A stretch of DNA of 29,668 nucleotides from JAFCCL01 sp041645325 (GTDB lineage Archaea > Iainarchaeota > Iainarchaeia > Iainarchaeales > GCA-2688035), in contig JBAZQI010000012.1 in assembly GCA_041645325.1 (NCBI GenBank), forward strand, positions 1 through 29,668. The letters run 5' to 3'. Positions 29,641 to 29,668 of this stretch are shown here, one piece after another. How positions within the stretch are numbered: the stretch's first letter is position 1; every line of letters starts with the position of its first letter. Made by a program: the position numbers and the translations under genes. The notes beneath the pieces were generated by a model. The model made no database searches. It saw only the letters and a list, made by a program, of their open reading frames with translations, and was not told the origin of the DNA.

Positions 29641-29668
29641 TGGGCACAGTTTATTCGTTGGAAATACC

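Noticed and set aside
1..29668. CRISPR arrays, insertion sequences, integrases or phage genes
   Set aside because: No regularly spaced direct repeats of 24-40 bases, no transposase or integrase motifs were seen; repeats present are short hairpins and single tandem duplications.

Overview
The window is an archaeal chromosome segment. It carries archaeal/eukaryal-type stalk proteins (L10/P0, L12/P1), Spt5, an archaeal SecE, FtsZ, TATA boxes about 25-33 bases ahead of starts (several transcripts look leaderless), and Shine-Dalgarno sequences of the GGTGA/GGAGG type inside operons. Many short, very basic ORFans sit between the conserved genes. Together with compact spacing, this suggests a DPANN-like lineage such as Diapherotrites or Micrarchaeota. 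That placement is an inference, not shown by any single gene.

Layout. (1) Positions 1-5723, minus strand: a pyrimidine operon read as pyrB-pyrC-ORFan-pyrE-ORFan-pyrF-LOG/TIGR00725 protein-ORFan (cut by the window edge). (2) Positions 5798-9426, minus strand: a second pyrimidine operon read as pyrD-ORFan-HAD phosphatase-pyrK-kinase-like ORFan. Together the two operons encode aspartate carbamoyltransferase through UMP. Carbamoyl-phosphate synthase and the PyrI regulatory subunit are not in the window. (3) Positions 9510-13382: a small ORFan and ribulose-phosphate 3-epimerase on the plus strand, facing a minus-strand group of a family-2 glycosyltransferase, a ribose-1,5-bisphosphate isomerase/eIF2B-like protein and another basic ORFan. 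(4) Positions 13519-20740, plus strand: a VIT1/CCC1-like membrane protein, then the conserved archaeal block ftsZ ... secE-spt5-rpl11-rpl1-rpl10-rpl12. The block is interrupted by a minus-strand decapeptide-repeat protein (between ftsZ and secE) and a small ORFan (between secE and spt5). (5) Positions 20903-26306: a membrane-anchored, outward-facing Lon-like (S16) serine protease and, convergent to it, a remarkable SMC protein. (6) Positions 26431-29501: a basic ORFan, an acylphosphatase-like small protein, a polytopic membrane protein and a possible DUF535-like protein.

The most interesting items are: the 995-residue SMC protein, whose heads are clearly SMC but whose centre carries a Rad50-type CPxC zinc hook in place of the hinge; the regular interleaving of basic ORFans (two of them paralogues) with core operon genes by translational coupling; a decapeptide-repeat solenoid protein inside the ftsZ-secE locus; a miniature kinase-like protein; and several hairpin or repeat elements in intergenic regions. 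No rRNA, confident tRNA, CRISPR array or insertion sequence was seen.
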